DNA from: Chloroflexota bacterium
GTDB lineage: Bacteria; Chloroflexota; Anaerolineae; Anaerolineales; Anaerolineaceae
Direction: 5' to 3'
NCBI GenBank assembly: GCA_021779955.1
Contig: JAJXZS010000050.1
Coordinates: forward strand, 124,001 to 188,000
Length of the DNA stretch: 64,000 nt
Part shown: positions 34,984 to 44,984 of the stretch, in pieces
Layout: every line of letters starts with the position of its first letter
How positions within the stretch are numbered: position 1 is the first letter of the stretch
Notes under the pieces: generated by a model
The model's input: only the letters and a program-made list of their open reading frames with translations
Database searches by the model: none
What the model was told of the DNA's origin: nothing
Made by a program: the position numbers and the translations under genes

Positions 34984-36396
34984 CTAATAATTAATACGTT
35001 TGTACCTTTCAAATTTTTCTGTATAAGCGCTTGTTCTTCCCTGATCTGGATAATAGATCTTATCTTCATGAATTAAGATTGCGCAGCCTTCGGAAATTGA
35101 TGAAAACCGCCCACAAGCAGTCATGGAAAGGATGATCGCTCCGAGCGCGCCACCCTCTGTAGTTTGGATTGTGTGTAATGCCAGACCTGTAACATCGGAA
35201 AGTACCTGCAGCCATTCGGGTGATTTCGCCCCACCGCCTATCACGCGAGCATCGGCAGGTTGGATGCCGCATTCGTTTGCTGTTTTGAGACAGTCGAGCA
35301 GGGATAGGCACACACCCTCGACGACTGCCTTGGTCATCTGTTTTTGCCCGAATGAAGCATTCATTCCGTAAAAAACGCCTTTTGCATTCGGGTCGTTAAT
35401 TGGGCTGCGTTCTCCCATTAAATATGGGAGAAAGATTAGTTCGTTGATTGGCAGGGCAGAGATGCCTGCAAATAGAGAGTCATAATCAGTTCGGCCAAGC
35501 ACGTCTTCAACCCACCATTTAGTTGAGCCCGCGCAGCTAAGTGTCACTCCCATCAAGTGGAACTGGCCATTCGCGTTCCGGAAAGCGTGGAGGCGTCCTC
35601 GATTCTCTGAGGGATAGTTTTCTGAGTTGATAAACAAAACTCCGCTGGTACCCAGGGAAACAGATACTTGTCCATCACAAACTGTGCCCGTGCCGATCGC
35701 ACCCATAGCCTGATCCCCACCACCGATCACGACCTTGGTGTCCAGCGATAGGCCAACGTCTGCGTGAACTGTACCAATCACGTCCACGCTTTCATGAATC
35801 TCAGGCAACTGTTCTTCGCGGATACCGAGGACATCGAGCATTGGCTGCGACCAATAACCTTTTTGAACATCGAAGTACAGCGTACCCGAGGCATCAGAAA
35901 CATCCGTCGCGAATACACCGGTTAGACGATACGCAAGGTAGTCTTTTGGTAGGAGAATCTTGCTGATTCGGGAAAAATTTTGTGATTCGTGCTTCTTCAA
36001 CCATAGCAGTTTTGGCGCGGTGAAACCGGCAAGGGCGATATTACCGGTCCACTCCACGACAGGTAACTTATTGAGAACCATACATTCTTCGGTTGTGCGA
36101 CCATCGTTCCACAAGATTGCTGGTCGAATAACTTCTTCGTTTTCATCCAAGATTACAAGTCCATGCATTTGGCCAGAAAAGGACAGTGCCTCGATTTGTT
36201 TCAGATTGTTCCGTTCGCCGAGAATGCGCACGCAAGTACAGAATCCATTCCACCAATCTATTGGGTTTTGCTCTGACCAGTTTGGCTGTGGAAAATTGGC
36301 GGAATAAGTCGCCAAGGCTGAATCGATGAGATCCCCATTTTGATCTGCCAGTAGAAGCTTTATAGAGGAAGTGCCTAAATCGACGCCTAAGAACAT
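34984..36396 (-). CDS. xylB: Xylulokinase
   Basis: 470 residues from the ATG at 36396, one base after the xylA stop; a TTG four codons upstream lies inside xylA. FGGY kinase: GVDLGTSSIKLLL at the N-terminus, LSFSGQMHGLVILD with the xylulokinase MHG motif, AILWNDGRTTEEC, and the C-terminal VIGGGAKSPEWLQVLSDV. It phosphorylates xylulose to xylulose 5-phosphate, the step after XylA. The length is slightly below the E. coli enzyme (484). Confidence 0.95.
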   Translation of the reverse strand: MFLGVDLGTSSIKLLLADQNGDLIDSALATYSANFPQPNWSEQNPIDWWNGFCTCVRILGERNNLKQIEALSFSGQMHGLVILDENEEVIRPAILWNDGRTTEECMVLNKLPVVEWTGNIALAGFTAPKLLWLKKHESQNFSRISKILLPKDYLAYRLTGVFATDVSDASGTLYFDVQKGYWSQPMLDVLGIREEQLPEIHESVDVIGTVHADVGLSLDTKVVIGGGDQAMGAIGTGTVCDGQVSVSLGTSGVLFINSENYPSENRGRLHAFRNANGQFHLMGVTLSCAGSTKWWVEDVLGRTDYDSLFAGISALPINELIFLPYLMGERSPINDPNAKGVFYGMNASFGQKQMTKAVVEGVCLSLLDCLKTANECGIQPADARVIGGGAKSPEWLQVLSDVTGLALHTIQTTEGGALGAIILSMTACGRFSSISEGCAILIHEDKIYYPDQGRTSAYTEKFERYKRINY

Positions 36397-36397
36397 A

Positions 36398-37705
36398 TTA
36401 GTTTCCAAAAAGAATATTATTGATCACAGACTCGAGATACTCCTGCCGCCCACTGTCAACCTGGATATTTTCGCGTGAGAGGGCATAAGCGTAAAGATCG
36501 TCAAAATTGGTTGTTCCGTCGATTATCTTTTTGCCGATACCGATATTGTAGCTTGCATAACGATCGTTATTGAACTCATCGATGCGTCCGTCGCGAATCA
36601 ACTTGTCTGCCATACGGAGACCGAGGGCGAAACTATCCATCCCTGCGATATATGAAAGCAGAATATCCTCGAACGTGTTGCTTTGCCGGCGTGCTTTGGC
36701 ATCAAAGTTCAGACCACCGGTAGTGAATCCGCCAGCTTTCAGAACTTCATACATGCACATGGTTGTGTCATAAACGTTCGTTGGAAATTGGTCGGTGTCC
36801 CAGCCGAGGAATGGGTCTCCCTGATTCGCGTCAATTGAGCCAAGCGCACCATTTATCACAGCGGTACGTAGTTCATGTTGAAATGTGTGACCAGCAAGGG
36901 TGGCATGATTCGCCTCGATATTTAGCTTATATTCGTTTTCAAGGCCATGCTTGCGCAGGAAATTCATACAAGTAGCCGCATCAAAGTCATACTGGTGTTT
37001 GGTGGGTTCCTTCGGTTTGGGTTCAATATAAAATGCGCCAGTGAACCCGATCTTATGCTTGTACTCCACTGCCATCTTCATGAAACGCGCCAGATTGTCG
37101 AGCTCTAACCCCATGTCGGTGTTTAGCAAGGTATCGTAACCCTCTCTACCACCCCAAAAAACATAACCCGACGCATCAAGCCGCTTAGCGGTATCGAGTC
37201 CCCATTTAACCTTAGCCGCCGCCAGCGCGAACACGTCTGCATTAGGGCTCGTTGCAGCACCAGCCATGAATTTTTTATCACTGAAATTGTTGGCAGTATT
37301 CCAAAGTAGTTTCTTACCGTGTTTCGCTTGAAGAGTGAAAAGATAATCGACCATTTTGTTTTGATTCTTTGTGTTTTCGGCAAACGTATTACCCTGCGGC
37401 GCGATATCGACATCATGAAAGCAGTAATACTCAATTTGCAGTTTATCCATAAGGTCGAAGGCAAAATTTGCTTTGGCGATGTACCTTTCAACCCCGGTTT
37501 TGTTGAAGTATTTGTCCATCGTGTCGCCACCAAACATATCCGTACCTGCTGCGTCAATCGTGTGCCAGTAGCTCATGGCGAACTTCAGTTGTTTCTGCAT
37601 GGACTTGCCAGCGATCATCTCATCAGGGTTGTAAAAACGGAATGCGAACGGGGAAGTCGATTTAGGATTGTAGACAACTTTATTAATAGCTTCGTATTTT
37701 TCCAT
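36398..37705 (-). CDS. xylA: Xylose isomerase
   Basis: 435 residues from the ATG at 37705, chosen because AGGA lies about nine bases before it. Class II xylose isomerase: [17 protein letters not shown] near 47-63, catalytic His97 in [11 protein letters not shown], the metal sites in [18 protein letters not shown] and [16 protein letters not shown], and [17 protein letters not shown]. It converts D-xylose to D-xylulose. It forms a tight pair with xylB; the transporter genes follow upstream after 359 bases. Confidence 0.97.
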   Translation of the reverse strand: MEKYEAINKVVYNPKSTSPFAFRFYNPDEMIAGKSMQKQLKFAMSYWHTIDAAGTDMFGGDTMDKYFNKTGVERYIAKANFAFDLMDKLQIEYYCFHDVDIAPQGNTFAENTKNQNKMVDYLFTLQAKHGKKLLWNTANNFSDKKFMAGAATSPNADVFALAAAKVKWGLDTAKRLDASGYVFWGGREGYDTLLNTDMGLELDNLARFMKMAVEYKHKIGFTGAFYIEPKPKEPTKHQYDFDAATCMNFLRKHGLENEYKLNIEANHATLAGHTFQHELRTAVINGALGSIDANQGDPFLGWDTDQFPTNVYDTTMCMYEVLKAGGFTTGGLNFDAKARRQSNTFEDILLSYIAGMDSFALGLRMADKLIRDGRIDEFNNDRYASYNIGIGKKIIDGTTNFDDLYAYALSRENIQVDSGRQEYLESVINNILFGN

Positions 37706-38064
37706 GTGACACATCCTATGCCGTAATTTTCTAGAAAGAGTCTTTGTTACCCATTAATTGAATTTGGTTATTTTTGACTGAAAGATCCTTATTTTCCACT
37801 CACCTGGAGCATAAACCTAGTAAATTAGGTCTATGCCTTTACAAAATAAAATGGATCTAACTGTTAAAATAGCATCACCCGCAATCAAAGCAGCCATAAA
37901 GAAAACTGCTACTAAATATTTCCAGAAATTGATTCAACCATCCAAAGTCCAAAAGTAAATTTATGATCAGGTGTTGGCTTGATAAGTAGTCTTATTTCCA
38001 ACCAGTTTTCCCGTGTATAAATATTTATATCTGCCATAGTCCAATTCTTGAGTTTAATTAATAT
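37706..38064. other. Intergenic region upstream of xylA
   Basis: 359 AT-rich bases without a supported gene. It should hold the xylA promoter, but no box pair stands out. It contains the inverted repeat at 37811-37834, about 105 bases upstream of the xylA start. Confidence 0.5.
37811..37834 (-). promoter_or_regulatory. Inverted repeat upstream of xylA, candidate operator
   Basis: ATAAACCTA and TAGGTCTAT are separated by six bases and differ from perfect symmetry at one position. It is unlike the xylO-type site at 43519, so it may bind a different regulator. Confidence 0.4.
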
Positions 38065-39237
38065 CTAATTGGTTGACTTCTTGAAGTACACATCAGCAAT
38101 AACTGCCAGTACCAAGACTAATCCCCTGAGCACATACTGCCAGGCTGGAGCCACATTCATCATCTGAAGGCCTGTATTCAGGCTTGCCATGATCAATGCA
38201 CCCACCAGAGCTCCAAAGATTGTTCCAGAACCTCCGAGAGTGGAAGTGCCGCCAAGAACACAACTCGCGATAGCATCAAGTTCATAACCTTGGCCTGCCG
38301 CAATGGTTCCGTATCCTACATAAGATGCAAGCACAACTCCGCCGATACCGCACAACAGCCCCATCAAAGTAAAAACTAAGAACAGCTGTTTTTTGATGTT
38401 AATACCCGACAAACGGGTAGCTTCGCGATTACCTCCTATAGCATATGCATAACGGCCAAACCGTGTATTAGTAGAGATATAGGAGACCATAATTGCGGTA
38501 AATGCAAGTAACAAAACCGGCACTTGGACACCGTTATATTGATTGACGATGTAAACGTAAACTAAAACGATGATAGAGAAGCCGATTGTTCGCAGAAGGT
38601 CAGGTAAAATTGGTTTGCTCTCAAATCCATATTTGACCTTGGCACGACGGCTGGCAAACATCATCACAAGCAAGATGACCACCACGGCCACCCCCAAGAC
38701 CCATCCAACCACCCGTGGCAGGTACCCCTGAGCGATGAAACTAAAGCCAGGTTGATTTGCAGCAATTGTTTGCCCACCTGTGGCTAGCAGAATACCGCCA
38801 TTAAGGATGAACATACCACCCAACGTCACGATAAATGCCGGTACTCGTAGATAAGCAATGATATAAGCCTGATACATACCGAACAATGTACCCACAATCA
38901 TACCCACAAAAATTGATAAAACAGCTGCTAAAATTGGCTCGTTGGGGATCAGCCTAAACCAGATATCACGCTGGAAAAGTGCGACAACGACAGACACAAA
39001 ACCAGCTAGTTTTCCGACCGAGAGGTCAATGCCGCCGGTTACCATTACCAACACCATGCCTGCCGCAAGAAAGCCAGTGACTGTCATTTGCCTGAACAAG
39101 TTCGAGATATTTTGTGGCCCAAGATACGAGCCTTTGGTGACAATAGCAAAAACTCCCCAAATGGCTACCAAAGCAATAATGATTATATAGGTCTGGATAT
39201 TCTTGCGTAACCGTTGTCCGAAAGTAGCCAAATTCAT
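38065..39237 (-). CDS. xylH: Xylose ABC permease
   Basis: 390 residues with about ten helices. CUT2/RbsC family: LVMVTGGIDLSVGKLAG, VPAFIVTLGGMFIL, and near the end DAIASCVLGGTSTLGGSGT. GAGGTGG precedes the ATG. It forms the channel used by XylF and XylG; the 530-residue ATPase gene ends 31 bases upstream. Confidence 0.93.
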   Translation of the reverse strand: MNLATFGQRLRKNIQTYIIIIALVAIWGVFAIVTKGSYLGPQNISNLFRQMTVTGFLAAGMVLVMVTGGIDLSVGKLAGFVSVVVALFQRDIWFRLIPNEPILAAVLSIFVGMIVGTLFGMYQAYIIAYLRVPAFIVTLGGMFILNGGILLATGGQTIAANQPGFSFIAQGYLPRVVGWVLGVAVVVILLVMMFASRRAKVKYGFESKPILPDLLRTIGFSIIVLVYVYIVNQYNGVQVPVLLLAFTAIMVSYISTNTRFGRYAYAIGGNREATRLSGINIKKQLFLVFTLMGLLCGIGGVVLASYVGYGTIAAGQGYELDAIASCVLGGTSTLGGSGTIFGALVGALIMASLNTGLQMMNVAPAWQYVLRGLVLVLAVIADVYFKKSTN

Positions 39238-39268
39238 AATTCCACCTCTTGAAAGATATAATTACTGA

Positions 39269-40798
39269 TTATGCAATGCCCGTTGCCAGTGCCATAATGC
39301 GTTCTTGTGTCGCGTCAGCAATACTCAATGTCCCATTGGAACGACCATGACACATCACCATGACCCGATCACTCATCCCTAACACTTCTTGCAGGTCGCT
39401 TGAGATCATAATGATCGAAATACCTTTTTCGGCAAGCTTGTTCATGAGCTTGTAGATCTCAAACTTTGCTCCGACATCTACACCCCGAGTCGGATCATCC
39501 ATAATTAAAATCTTGGGACCTGACATTAGCCATTTTGCAATCACAACTTTTTGCTGGTTTCCGCCTGACAGTGATTCAGCAGTTACGAACAAGTTAGGTG
39601 TTTTAATGGCAAGTTCTTTTGCGTATTTCAAACTTTCAACAAGTTCGGCATCCGTGTTTATACGCAAGAAAGAGGCAAATCTTTCAAGATTTGGTAAGGA
39701 AATATTTTTTAGTATGGACTGCGATAGAACAAGTCCATGGCGTTTTCGGTCTTCAGGCACAAGGCTGATCCCTTTCTTCATGGCATCGTTACCGTTCTTG
39801 ATGTTTACCTTTTGCCCTTCGAGCTTTATCGTCCCTTGAGTGATTTTTCCATATTCACCAAACAAGGTCATCACCAGTTCGGTACGACCAGAACCCATCA
39901 AGCCCGCTATGCCAAGGATCTCACCTTTCCGTAAATTGAAAGAGACGCCTTTAAGAACTTCGCGACCCTTATTAGGATCTTCCGCCCTTAAATCAGTGAC
40001 TTCGAAAATTACTTCGCCGGGAATACGGTCTCCTTTCGGAAAGCGCTCTTTCATCTCACGGCCGACCATATATTTGACCAATTTCTGGGAATCCAAGTCC
40101 TTTGCTTGTTGCGTTGTGACCACTTTACCATCACGCAACACAGTTACTGAATCGGCAATGAGGAAGAATTCTTCGATCTTGTGAGTGATGTAAATACACG
40201 TAACGCCGTGTTGTTTCAGCGTTCTCAGAATCTCCATTAATTGGAAAACCTCAGCCTCTGAAAGCGCACTTGTGGGTTCATCCAGGATGAGCACCTTGGC
40301 GTTTTCTGAAAGCGCCTTGGCGATTTCTGTCATCTGCATTTTGCCTACGCCCAGGTTCTTGACCACATCCTGGGGATGGATATCCAGATGAAATTCATCC
40401 AGAATTTTTTGCGTGTCCGAATAAACCCGGTCCCAGTTAATTGAACCTCTTTCGACTGGCTCTTTACCCAGAAAAATATTTTCACCCACCGTCATACCAG
40501 GTACTAGGGTTAATTCCTGATAAACAATTGCAATGCCCTCTTCTCCAGCCTGGTGGATGGCACTGCCTTCCAGCTTCAGTTCAATTCCACTATAAAATAT
40601 TTTTCCCTCATATTCCCCATGGGGATACACGCCTGAGAGGATTTTCATCAATGTGGATTTACCGGCGCCATTTTCGCCGCATAACCCGTGTATCTCTCCG
40701 AGGCGAACCTGAAAACTGACGTCGTTTAGAGCTACAACTCCAGGAAACGTTTTGGTTATGTGCTGAAAATCGAGAATGATATCTTCGTCCATCGGCAT
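39269..40798 (-). CDS. xylG: Xylose ABC ATPase (double nucleotide-binding domain)
   Basis: 509 residues from the ATG at 40798; a start 21 codons upstream would add a non-homologous tail. Two ATPase halves: Walker A GENGAGKST, LGVGKMQMTEIAKAL and LILDEPTSALSEAE in the first; the second has the degenerate GLMGSGRTEL, then LSGGNQQKVVIAKWLM and LIMDDPTRGVDVGAK, as in CUT2 transporters. It drives xylose import with XylH and XylF. Confidence 0.93.
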   Translation of the reverse strand: MPMDEDIILDFQHITKTFPGVVALNDVSFQVRLGEIHGLCGENGAGKSTLMKILSGVYPHGEYEGKIFYSGIELKLEGSAIHQAGEEGIAIVYQELTLVPGMTVGENIFLGKEPVERGSINWDRVYSDTQKILDEFHLDIHPQDVVKNLGVGKMQMTEIAKALSENAKVLILDEPTSALSEAEVFQLMEILRTLKQHGVTCIYITHKIEEFFLIADSVTVLRDGKVVTTQQAKDLDSQKLVKYMVGREMKERFPKGDRIPGEVIFEVTDLRAEDPNKGREVLKGVSFNLRKGEILGIAGLMGSGRTELVMTLFGEYGKITQGTIKLEGQKVNIKNGNDAMKKGISLVPEDRKRHGLVLSQSILKNISLPNLERFASFLRINTDAELVESLKYAKELAIKTPNLFVTAESLSGGNQQKVVIAKWLMSGPKILIMDDPTRGVDVGAKFEIYKLMNKLAEKGISIIMISSDLQEVLGMSDRVMVMCHGRSNGTLSIADATQERIMALATGIA

Positions 40799-40937
40799 TA
40801 TCCAGTGAATTCGAGGATGTTCTTGCGATATTCTTTTAGTAAAAAACGTGAATGACCTCAAATGTCAATTTTATATAAATTAATAGCTAACAACCAGTCT
40901 TCCATCTTTCTACTAAAACATAAATCTTTTTAGGTTT

Positions 40938-40973
40938 CTACCGCGCCTGAGTTGGCAATCTCAGGCGCGGTAG
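40938..40973. terminator. Perfect 14-bp stem hairpin between xylF and xylG
   Basis: CTACCGCGCCTGAG and CTCAGGCGCGGTAG are separated by eight bases, 40 bases after the xylF stop. GC-rich and without a long T-run in the direction of the operon. It probably protects the abundant binding-protein mRNA and lowers readthrough to xylG. Confidence 0.75.
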
Positions 40974-41012
40974 TCTTTATAAAACGTTTACTCGTTTACC
41001 GCTGTGAATTGA

Positions 41013-42128
41013 TTATGGTTTTGGAGGCAGTTGATTAGCGGGGATATCGCGATAGACCGCATCGTAGGGTTGGAATCCACTCTTCACGATCTCATCATAG
41101 ACATTGGCTTTGGTTACCTGAACGACAGGTAGGAAGACGCATTGGATATCACCAGCAAGGTCTTTATTGCCAGTTAAGGTTGCAAGTGAGAATGGTTTGG
41201 CGCCTTCGATGGGATTCCCCTTGATCAGGGCATCCATCATGTCAACCACTTTCGGAGCCAGAAGACGGAAATCTTTGTAGACGGTCACAGTCTGTTCGCC
41301 CTTGACGATACTGTTGCAGCCATCAGCGGTTGCATCCTGACCAGAAATGGGTACTTTGCCGGCCAATCCTTGAGCTTTCAAGGCAGTCAGTTCACCGAGA
41401 GCGGTTCCATCATTTGAAGCGACCACTGCATCGATCTTATTCTGTTGGGCGGTGAGGGTGTTTTCCATGTTTGCAAGAGCTTTGGCAGCATCCCAGTTCT
41501 CGACCCAGAAATCGGCTACGACTTTTATCACACCGGAATCGACGTAGGATTTCATAACTTCTTCCTGTCCAGCGCGGACCAGGTGAGCGTTATTATCGGT
41601 GGGGGAACCACCAGACATCACAACTTTCGCGGGATTGGCAGCGGTCCACGTGGTGCTTCCAGGTAGACCAAGAGCAGTCAACACACCGAGGGCTTCCTGT
41701 CGGCCAACTTCGGTATTATCGAATGACAAGTAAGCAGCGATGTTTTTAGTTTTGATCAGGCGGTCGTAAGCGATTACATGCACACCAGCAGCTGCAGCTT
41801 TGTCAACAGAAGTGACGACAGCTTCACCGTCTTCGGCGATAACGATCAACCCTTTGACCCCTTGGGCGACCATGTTATCGATCTGGTCATTCTGCAGTTT
41901 AACATCATGATTGGCTTCTTGAACTACTACATCGTAACCCTTTTCATTTAATAACTTAGTAAGGAGTTCAGATTCTGGTTTCCAACGTTCGGTCGCGAAG
42001 TCAGAGAACGAAAGGCCAATCTTCACTTTTCCTGCCGGTGCAGCAGTGGGGCTACAAGCGCTCATGCTTGCAACAACCATGATTGCAACCATCAAAAGCA
42101 TCAGTACACGCATCAACTTGCTTTTCAT
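41013..42128 (-). CDS. xylF: Xylose-binding lipoprotein
   Basis: 371 residues with lipobox VASMSACSP (Cys25). Type I periplasmic-binding fold: KIGLSFSDFATERWKPESE near 35-53, VIAEDGEAVVTSVDKAAAAGV, VIAYDRLI, and VVASNDGTALGELTALKAQG, as in XylF. AAGGAGGAA precedes the ATG. It is the first structural gene of xylFGH and lies downstream of the divergently needed regulator gene on the same strand. Confidence 0.93.
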   Translation of the reverse strand: MKSKLMRVLMLLMVAIMVVASMSACSPTAAPAGKVKIGLSFSDFATERWKPESELLTKLLNEKGYDVVVQEANHDVKLQNDQIDNMVAQGVKGLIVIAEDGEAVVTSVDKAAAAGVHVIAYDRLIKTKNIAAYLSFDNTEVGRQEALGVLTALGLPGSTTWTAANPAKVVMSGGSPTDNNAHLVRAGQEEVMKSYVDSGVIKVVADFWVENWDAAKALANMENTLTAQQNKIDAVVASNDGTALGELTALKAQGLAGKVPISGQDATADGCNSIVKGEQTVTVYKDFRLLAPKVVDMMDALIKGNPIEGAKPFSLATLTGNKDLAGDIQCVFLPVVQVTKANVYDEIVKSGFQPYDAVYRDIPANQLPPKP

Positions 42129-42268
42129 TGAAATTCCTCCTTATAGATTAATGTTAATGAAACAGGCACGAACCGAGATATTTTTATTCTGGAAAATACC
42201 CTCCTTTCTTATTCGTAGGAAAAATTAAAGAAATTGGAATCCCCTTTAATGGATCCCAGAAAGTATGT

Positions 42269-43495
42269 TTATAACAAAGCAGGCTCACGCAATATATCGT
42301 CAAGAACCAGTGCAATTGTCCCCATAATACAGGCGTCTGCCCCATGTGCCGAAGGGATTATCTTTAAATGCTCTCTGACCGGAATCAGAGTGTTCTCAAG
42401 AACAACGCGTTCAACGTCCTTGAGGAAAACAGGACTTGCTTTGTTGAGTGCACCACCTAAAACGATCACTTCAACATTAAATAGATTTAATAGGTTGGCA
42501 ATTCCTATTCCCAAGTAAAAAGCAACTTCGTTCAAGGCGTAATTAGCGATCTTATCTCCGTTTTGTGCAGCTTTTACTACATCATCGAAAGCAATATTTT
42601 GTAGATTTCCATCTACCATTTCAAAAAGAACAGACTCCGCGCCTAGCGTTAATGAACGCCGAACTCGTTGTAAAACGGAACGTGGACCGACGAACGTCTC
42701 CCAACATCCACGTCTGCCGCATCCACAGAGCTCTCCGTTTGTATCCAATGTCATATGTCCTGCTTCTCCGGCGAAGCCAAACATTCCTCGGAAGAGTTGC
42801 CCGCCCATCACTATTCCGCTGCCAAGTCCAATACCTGCGCTTAAGTAAATAAAGTCTTTCACATTTCGAACAGCGCCAAAGTAATATTCACCAAGTGCAG
42901 CCGCGTTCGCTTCGTTTTCTACATAAATTGGACAATTAAAATAATTTGCTAAAACATCCCTAATAGGAATATCTACCCAGTTTAAGTTTGGCGCCACTCG
43001 CAGTAATCCGCTTGCAACGTCGACTAATCCTGGAACGCCAACTCCCACACCGAGGAGGTGGCAATTATGAGACTGAATAAATATTAAAGCTTCTTTTGCT
43101 AGTTTAATGACTTGCTTCATAATTCCATCTTGGGCGGCTTCTGGTTTTGTAGCTTGGTTTGTTCGCCATAATGTATTTGCAGAAAAATCAGTGATTAGAA
43201 GTTCAATATAATCTACATTGATTTCAATCCCCAATGCGCATCCACCCTCAGGGTTTATTTCCAGCATCAGCCCAGGACGACCGGTTCCAGATTGACTCAG
43301 TACCGTTTCGCGAATTATATTTTCTTGAATCAACTCGTGGATAATTTTTGAAACAGTGCTTGGATTTAATCCAGTCTGCGCTGCGAGTTGTGCTCTCGAA
43401 AGTGTTTTTTGAGTACGGAAAATGGCAAGAAGAATACTACGATTCATCTTGCGAACCCAAGCCTGATCCGCCGTATTGATTTTTGGGATGGTCAA
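42269..43495 (-). CDS. xylR: ROK-family repressor, XylR
   Basis: 408 residues from a TTG at 43495 preceded by AAGAAGG. N-terminal winged helix-turn-helix SRAQLAAQTGLNPSTVSKII near 38-57; ROK domain with GVGVPGLVDVASGLL, VENEANAAALGEYYFG and the zinc motif CGCGRRGCWE. It represses xylose genes until xylose binds. A 13-bp inverted repeat matching Bacillus xylO lies over its own -10 region, so it is autoregulated. Confidence 0.93.
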   Translation of the reverse strand: MTIPKINTADQAWVRKMNRSILLAIFRTQKTLSRAQLAAQTGLNPSTVSKIIHELIQENIIRETVLSQSGTGRPGLMLEINPEGGCALGIEINVDYIELLITDFSANTLWRTNQATKPEAAQDGIMKQVIKLAKEALIFIQSHNCHLLGVGVGVPGLVDVASGLLRVAPNLNWVDIPIRDVLANYFNCPIYVENEANAAALGEYYFGAVRNVKDFIYLSAGIGLGSGIVMGGQLFRGMFGFAGEAGHMTLDTNGELCGCGRRGCWETFVGPRSVLQRVRRSLTLGAESVLFEMVDGNLQNIAFDDVVKAAQNGDKIANYALNEVAFYLGIGIANLLNLFNVEVIVLGGALNKASPVFLKDVERVVLENTLIPVREHLKIIPSAHGADACIMGTIALVLDDILREPALL

Positions 43496-43518
43496 TTAAA
43501 CCTTCTTAAATTTGTCTT

Positions 43519-43555
43519 ATGGAATTAGTTTGTTGAGGCAATAAACTAATTCCAT
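43519..43555 (-). promoter_or_regulatory. xylO-type operator of the XylR gene
   Basis: ATGGAATTAGTTT and AAACTAATTCCAT are perfect 13-bp arms around an 11-bp spacer GTTGAGGCAAT. The core TTAGTTTGTTGAGGCAATAA closely follows the Bacillus xylose operator (TTAGTTTGTT ... CAACAAACTAA). On the minus strand a TATAAT at 43554-43559 overlaps its edge, so a bound repressor would block RNA polymerase. Confidence 0.8.
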
Positions 43556-43707
43556 TATAGAGAATAAATAAAAAAAAACAAGCGGCATTTTTTGTTAAAC
43601 ATTAACTAGATAACAATTATGAAATTAGGAAAGTCCTTAATGAATTCGTCTGCCCGAGGTGTCAACATCCCATAAGAGGACCTTGAACTCTATTATGGTC
43701 ATTAGTA

Positions 43708-43881
43708 TAAAAATATGATCCACCAGGGACTTGAATATCATCCCCTCAATGGGGACGCTGAACCCAATTTGCTCTTTAGACTAAAAATATGATCCACCAG
43801 GGACTTGAATATCATCCCCTCAACGGGGACGCTGAACCTAATTTGCTCTTTAGAATAAAAATATGATCCACCCGGGACTTG
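43708..43881. repeat. 74-bp tandem repeat (two full units and a partial third)
   Basis: Units begin at 43708, 43782 and 43856 with TAAAAATATGATCCACC; units one and two are almost identical and the third diverges after about 26 bases into a tRNA-like 3' half. Each unit contains, on the minus strand, a tRNA-like T-loop TTCAAGT followed by an acceptor-like GGTGGATCA. The array marks the change from metabolic DNA to the defence island and resembles stacked attachment sites. Confidence 0.75.
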
Positions 43882-43905
43882 AACCCTGAACCCACTGATT
43901 AAGAG
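43864..43905 (-). pseudogene. 3' half of a tRNA (CTT anticodon, tRNA-Lys-like), attachment-site scar
   Basis: On the minus strand the sequence runs from the anticodon loop CTCTTAA through TCAGTGGGTTCAGGG, the T-loop TTCAAGT and CCCGGGTGGATCA. The 5' half (acceptor strand, D-arm and 5' anticodon stem) does not follow, so no tRNA can form. Integrases commonly target exactly this half of tRNA genes. Confidence 0.6.
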
Positions 43906-44074
43906 GGCTTAGATAATTTGTTCTATACGTACATATGGTGGTATTGTATCTTTTGTGTAGTATATATGGGGGTAGATTTGTGCATTAAGTACATTAATTT
44001 CAGTAAATATTTCTGTGTTGCTGTAGATTTGCTGTAGAAAACATTACTTGAAGCGGATCGACGGCTTATATTTT

Positions 44075-44157
44075 CTCCACTGGTGGAGAAAAAGGTGAAC
44101 AAAATCCATAAACATCTGATCCTCATATTCAACATAGATGTAGTCGTCTACACATCT
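44075..44157. repeat. Palindrome and 12-mer, left copy flanking the metallopeptidase gene
   Basis: CTCCACTGGTGGAG (44075-44088, inside a 22-base near-palindrome with TTTTC/GAAAA ends) and, further right, GTCTACACATCT (44146-44157). Both recur to the right of the gene: a CTCCACTAGTGGAG palindrome at 45102-45115 and the identical 12-mer at 45146-45157. Confidence 0.55.
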
Positions 44158-44447
44158 ACACTTCAACGTTTTTCCAGATAATTCGAAGAATATTATGAAA
44201 ACCTGTAGTAATAATTTTGCATGAGGGTCATTTTATTTTCCAAATATCCTCATAGCTTTTATTGAAATATGGAAAAGCGTAATTACTTATTCAGATACTG
44301 ATGTACTGAATTTCTAATAGATTTGATGTATTTATCATTTACATTCTTGACCTGGATGCCGAATTCAATAGTTGATAGAGGGTCAAGCATAAAGAGGATA
44401 AATGGAAGAACAAAATGAATGTAAACTCAATTTGAAAGGAGGGTTCT

Positions 44448-44984
44448 ATGAAAAATTCTTTTAAAACTTTACTCTGGCAAATCGAAGATGAAAGGGTAAA
44501 AAGGCTAACAAAGAAAGCGTGGCCAAGGATACCGGCTTATGATCAAGCAGTATTGCGAGGACTAATTTTTGCCATTTCAGATTATGTAGGGGAAGATAAT
44601 ATATTAGGGTCAGCAGGTCCTGTGGATCCAACTTCTGTTGACAATGGATGTGCAGGAGATGTCGCTTTGAATTTGGACTACTATGTGAACTTGGGGGGTG
44701 TAAGAAAAACCAGATCAGATAAAGCAGGAATGGCGGTAATCGCTCATGAATTTGCCCATGTTGTGTTAAGACATAATCAACTTGGGGCAGTAATTTCTGG
44801 GCTTCGAGGTTTGAGTATTTATTCTGAGAGCGATATTGAAACGTTCGATCAATATGATGAGGAGACAGCAGACCTATTAATATGGACTTGGGGTTTCCAA
44901 GATGAATTACGAGCGTACTTTGATGAATTTCCGAATTCATTCAAACCACGTTGGTTCGTTGAAATTCATACAAAGGAAGAATAG
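44448..44984 (+). CDS. HExxH zinc-metallopeptidase-like protein
   Basis: 178 residues with a strong AAAGGAGGG ribosome site. The zinc motif is AHEFAHVVLRH (His100, Glu101, His104), followed by EETADLLIWTWGF, where Glu138/139 or Asp142 could be the third ligand. The layout resembles ImmA/IrrE-like or minigluzincin proteases, without an attached helix-turn-helix domain. It has no signal peptide. It stands alone at the edge of the defence island, convergent with DISARM, and is flanked by paired palindromes. Function unknown; a protease of a toxin-antitoxin or phage-regulatory kind is possible. Confidence 0.7.
   Translation: MKNSFKTLLWQIEDERVKRLTKKAWPRIPAYDQAVLRGLIFAISDYVGEDNILGSAGPVDPTSVDNGCAGDVALNLDYYVNLGGVRKTRSDKAGMAVIAHEFAHVVLRHNQLGAVISGLRGLSIYSESDIETFDQYDEETADLLIWTWGFQDELRAYFDEFPNSFKPRWFVEIHTKEE

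Noticed and set aside
43708-43881. CRISPR array
   Set aside because: Units are 74 bp with nearly identical content throughout; there are no variable spacers and no cas genes.
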